A DNA stretch of 64,000 nt, from NCBI GenBank assembly GCA_024233785.1, contig JACKPD010000014.1, positions 1 to 64,000 on the forward strand, in the 5' to 3' direction. Positions 61,660 to 64,000 of this stretch are shown here, in pieces (within the stretch, counting starts at the first letter, position 1; every line of letters begins with the position of its first letter). A program made the translations under genes and the position numbers. The notes under the pieces are model-generated. The model was given only the letters and a program-made list of their open reading frames with translations. It did not search any database and was not told the DNA's origin. This DNA is from Spirochaetales bacterium (GTDB taxonomy: Bacteria > Spirochaetota > Spirochaetia > CADAEX01).

Positions 61660-62513
61660 TTTACCACCTCGCTAAGCTGCTGTCCCGTAAGCCGGAGAGC
61701 TACCCATATAATCCCCGAAGACATCAGGAGAAGGAGAAAGCCGAACGCTGCCCCCTGATTCCAGTTGAAATATGTTATAAACTGATTATATATCTGCTGT
61801 GTAAACCAGAGGGAATTCTTGCCTCCCATAAGGTTTGGAGTCAGATAACTTCCAAGGACAAGCATGAAAACAACAATCGAACCCGACATTATGCCAGGCA
61901 TGCAGTGCGGTATAATTATTTTCTGCCAGATTACCATTTTTTTGGCGCCGAGGTCATAGGCTGCCTCTATTAAGGAATCATCAAGACTTTCCATGACGCC
62001 TATTATGGGGATAACCATAAACAGTATTGAGGTATACACAAGCCCCATTATCATCACAGCATCATTGTAAAGCATCTCGACAGGCTGGTTCCAAAAACCC
62101 ATTCCGACAAGGATCTTGTTGATTACACCGCTTTCCCTGAGCAGTATCATCCAGCCGTAGACCCTGATAAGTTCGCTTACCCAGAACGGCAGAAGGAGGA
62201 GCACCATAAGGAAGCCCTGCACCTTGAATCCTGAGACCTTTGTAACATAGAAGGAGACAGGAAGCGCGATAACAAGAACAATAAATGTTACTATTATGGA
62301 ATACGTTGCTGTCCTCACAAACGTAAGCCAGTAGATCGGCTCTGTAAAAAAGGCGGCATAGTTTGCGATTGTAAACCCGGTTTTTCTCTCAAAAAAAGAC
62401 ATCCTTAAAAGCTCTATGTGGGGAAGGATAATGAGGAGAAAGAGCCAGAGAAAAACAGGTATAAAGAAAATCCAGAAACCCCATCGGATTTTACTATGTT
62501 TAGAGTTCATCAT
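61656..62513 (-). CDS. potB: Spermidine/putrescine-type ABC transporter permease (PotB-like)
   Basis: A 285-residue inner-membrane permease of the PotB type with six helices. The coupling loop EAAYDLGAKKMVIWQKIIIPH lies at about 181-200, then MSGSIVVFMLVLGSYLTPNLMGG. The ATG at 62513 is chosen because AGGAG lies nine bases upstream and the codon overlaps the potA stop region; the next Met at 62510 is equally in frame. A reading from 62600 would run far into potA and has no support. Confidence 0.9.
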   Translation of the reverse strand: MMNSKHSKIRWGFWIFFIPVFLWLFLLIILPHIELLRMSFFERKTGFTIANYAAFFTEPIYWLTFVRTATYSIIVTFIVLVIALPVSFYVTKVSGFKVQGFLMVLLLLPFWVSELIRVYGWMILLRESGVINKILVGMGFWNQPVEMLYNDAVMIMGLVYTSILFMVIPIIGVMESLDDSLIEAAYDLGAKKMVIWQKIIIPHCMPGIMSGSIVVFMLVLGSYLTPNLMGGKNSLWFTQQIYNQFITYFNWNQGAAFGFLLLLMSSGIIWVALRLTGQQLSEVVK

Positions 62514-63606
62514 AAGCTTTAACTCCTGATTCCCTGAAACAGACAGCAGATTTGATGTCCCAGCCGATTTCAATGGAGTCGCCCGATTTGATATAGTCAA
62601 ACTGCCTGTTCTGAGGCAGGGAAACTATAAGCTCCTTATCGCTTCCATCAAGCACTACGAGCAGACGGCTGTTGGCCCCGTCGAAAAGTATCGCTTTTAC
62701 AAGAACTTTAACAGTATTGAAATTGGCTTTTCCAGCATCAGGTTTAATTATAACAGCCTCAGGCCTTATATACATTTCAACCCTTTCCCCGTCGGATAAG
62801 CCGCTCTCCCTTACAAGATATTTCCTCTTATCATCTGTTATTACATAATGTGAGCCGTTCTCATCACGGTGAAGTATTCCGATAAACTGATTATTGTCCC
62901 CGACAAACTGGGCGACAAAGGATGACTGCGGATTGTTGTACAGGGTCTGCGGTGTATCAAGCTGTTCAAAGTGGCCTGAATTCATAACAGCGACATAATC
63001 GCTCATAACCATCGCCTCGGACTGGTCATGGGTTATATACACAAATGTTGTTCCGACCTGGACCTGAAGCTTCTTGAGCTCAACCTTCATGTGCTCCCTG
63101 AGTTTGAGGTCAAGCGCGCCGAGCGGCTCGTCAAGAAGCAGTACCGCCGGTTCAAGGATAAGGCACCTGGCTATCGCGACCCTCTGTTTCTGCCCCCCTG
63201 AAAGCTGGCTGATTTTCTTGTTTGCCTGTTCCGGCAGGCCGACTCTTTCGAGCAGGTCGTTAACCTTTTTATAAACAGCCGGTCCTTTCTCTCCCCGTCT
63301 CTTTAGTCCGAATGCAATATTTTCCTTGACATCCATCATCGGGAAAAGCGCGAGGTGCTGGAAAACCAGGTTAACCGGCCTCCTGTTAGGTTCAACACCG
63401 GCCATGTCCTGGCCCCGGATCTCTATGGCGCCGCTGGTAGGTTCATAGAAACCGGCTATCATTCTAAGCAGAGTTGTTTTACCGCAGCCGGATGGTCCGA
63501 GTATTGAAAAGAATTTGCCGCTTTCAACATTGAAAGACACCCTGTCGACAGCTGTAAATTCGCCGAATTTTCTGGTAAGTTCCTTAACCGATAAATCAAT
63601 CTGCAT
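62500..63606 (-). CDS. potA: Spermidine/putrescine ABC transporter ATP-binding protein (PotA-like)
   Basis: A 368-residue ATPase. Walker A GPSGCGKTT is near residue 38, signature LSGGQKQR near 136, Walker B LLLDEPLGALD near 157, the H-loop THDQSEAM near 193. The C-terminal region from about 240 is the OB-type regulatory domain (TOBE) seen in PotA. It lies first in the potABC unit; a GAGG is about 10 bases before the ATG. A separate substrate-binding gene (potD) is not in the window but may begin upstream beyond the right edge. Confidence 0.92.
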   Translation of the reverse strand: MQIDLSVKELTRKFGEFTAVDRVSFNVESGKFFSILGPSGCGKTTLLRMIAGFYEPTSGAIEIRGQDMAGVEPNRRPVNLVFQHLALFPMMDVKENIAFGLKRRGEKGPAVYKKVNDLLERVGLPEQANKKISQLSGGQKQRVAIARCLILEPAVLLLDEPLGALDLKLREHMKVELKKLQVQVGTTFVYITHDQSEAMVMSDYVAVMNSGHFEQLDTPQTLYNNPQSSFVAQFVGDNNQFIGILHRDENGSHYVITDDKRKYLVRESGLSDGERVEMYIRPEAVIIKPDAGKANFNTVKVLVKAILFDGANSRLLVVLDGSDKELIVSLPQNRQFDYIKSGDSIEIGWDIKSAVCFRESGVKAYDEL

Positions 63607-63698
63607 CTTTCAATACCTCTATATTAAGTTTTTTTATTAACATGCACCTTCTGCCCATATTAGCGGCAGATGAATCACAATTGCTTTCCCCGATAATT

Positions 63699-63727
63699 AT
63701 TATAAACCCTGTCATGAAGGTTTTAAA
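63699..63727 (-). promoter_or_regulatory. Candidate promoter of potABC
   Basis: On the minus strand TTTAAA (63727-63722), 17 bases, TATAAT (63704-63699); the -35 box is weak. The gap 63607-63981 otherwise holds a possible terminator of the gene beyond. Confidence 0.4.
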
Positions 63728-63788
63728 GATCAAAAAATCAATACTGCATAAGGTTTATATAAAGCCGGAGTATCTGCAGCTGCCGGCA

Positions 63789-63836
63789 TAAAAAAACCGG
63801 CAAACAAGGTCATTAAAAAAACACCTTATCTTCCGG
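63789..63836 (-). terminator. Possible terminator of the gene right of the window
   Basis: CCGG (63833-63836) pairs with CCGG (63797-63800), and AAGGT (63806-63810) pairs with ACCTT (63823-63827), with seven T following on the minus strand. Stem is interrupted. Confidence 0.35.
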
Positions 63837-63981
63837 CTCTCATGTCTCATTGCCGAAAAATTCATACCGGCGGTATGTATCTAAAACTTCACCTTTAAGG
63901 AGAACCCCTTAAACACGGCTTCAAAACACAGTCTTGATACAGAAACCGCCGGTATTTTAAAAATTATTTAAAGACCAATTC

Positions 63982-64000
63982 CTACTTGGAAGCCTTGATC
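63982..64000 (-). CDS. Possible 3' end of a gene continuing beyond the right edge
   Basis: On the minus strand the last 19 bases can be read as Ile-Lys-Ala-Ser-Lys followed by a TAG stop at 63984-63982, as at the end of a periplasmic binding protein. The order with potABC makes a potD-like gene plausible, but so few residues prove nothing. Confidence 0.2.

Overview
The window reads as chromosomal DNA of an anaerobic, Gram-negative-type bacterium, most likely a spirochaete (inference, moderate confidence). The signs are the adjacent DUF2062/TIGR03546-like and TIGR03545-like membrane proteins, a mevalonate kinase, an indolepyruvate:ferredoxin oxidoreductase pair, several lipoproteins with loose lipoboxes, TAXI-type TRAP transport, and a periplasmic/outer-membrane apparatus (TolC, RND, Do protease). 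No rRNA, tRNA, CRISPR array, phage or complete insertion sequence was seen. Genes are tightly packed on both strands, with many 4-bp overlaps and strong Shine-Dalgarno sites.

Left part (1-23.7 kb): an HD-GYP signalling protein, an enolase-superfamily epimerase, TatD-like and TcdA-like genes; then a minus-strand run of class-III aminotransferase, two-domain ABC ATPase, two permeases and a BMP-type lipoprotein (probable nucleoside uptake). On the plus strand come a metallo-beta-lactamase-fold hydrolase, a TPR-like protein and the TIGR03546/TIGR03545 pair. A six-gene minus-strand unit follows: TolC, RND adaptor, RND pump, PII-like protein, response regulator and histidine kinase.

Middle (23.7-39.5 kb): a Do-type protease; an unrecognised 486-residue protein; an amino-acid fermentation module (aminotransferase, iorA, iorB, phenylacetate-CoA ligase); SppA; lysA with a structured leader; and purL-purQ-ferredoxin.

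Middle-right (39.5-54.7 kb): one TAXI receptor with two tandem paralogous TRAP permeases, duplicated promoters and a 29-bp tandem repeat; a PhnW-like aminotransferase, a small lipoprotein and a HutC-type GntR regulator; aspS with a promoter that predicts a leaderless transcript; an aminotransferase; and a polar amino acid ABC transporter, which is divergent from a LysO-type exporter.

Right end (54.7-64 kb): PfkB kinase, glycerophosphodiester phosphodiesterase, HAD phosphatase, mevalonate kinase with a DHH phosphoesterase, and potABC, which probably continues into a solute-binding gene beyond the edge. No wholly new defence or mobile system was found. The most unusual items are the PII-like/two-component/RND operon, the TRAP duplication with its repeats, the IorA without a ferredoxin domain, and the unrecognised 486-residue protein.
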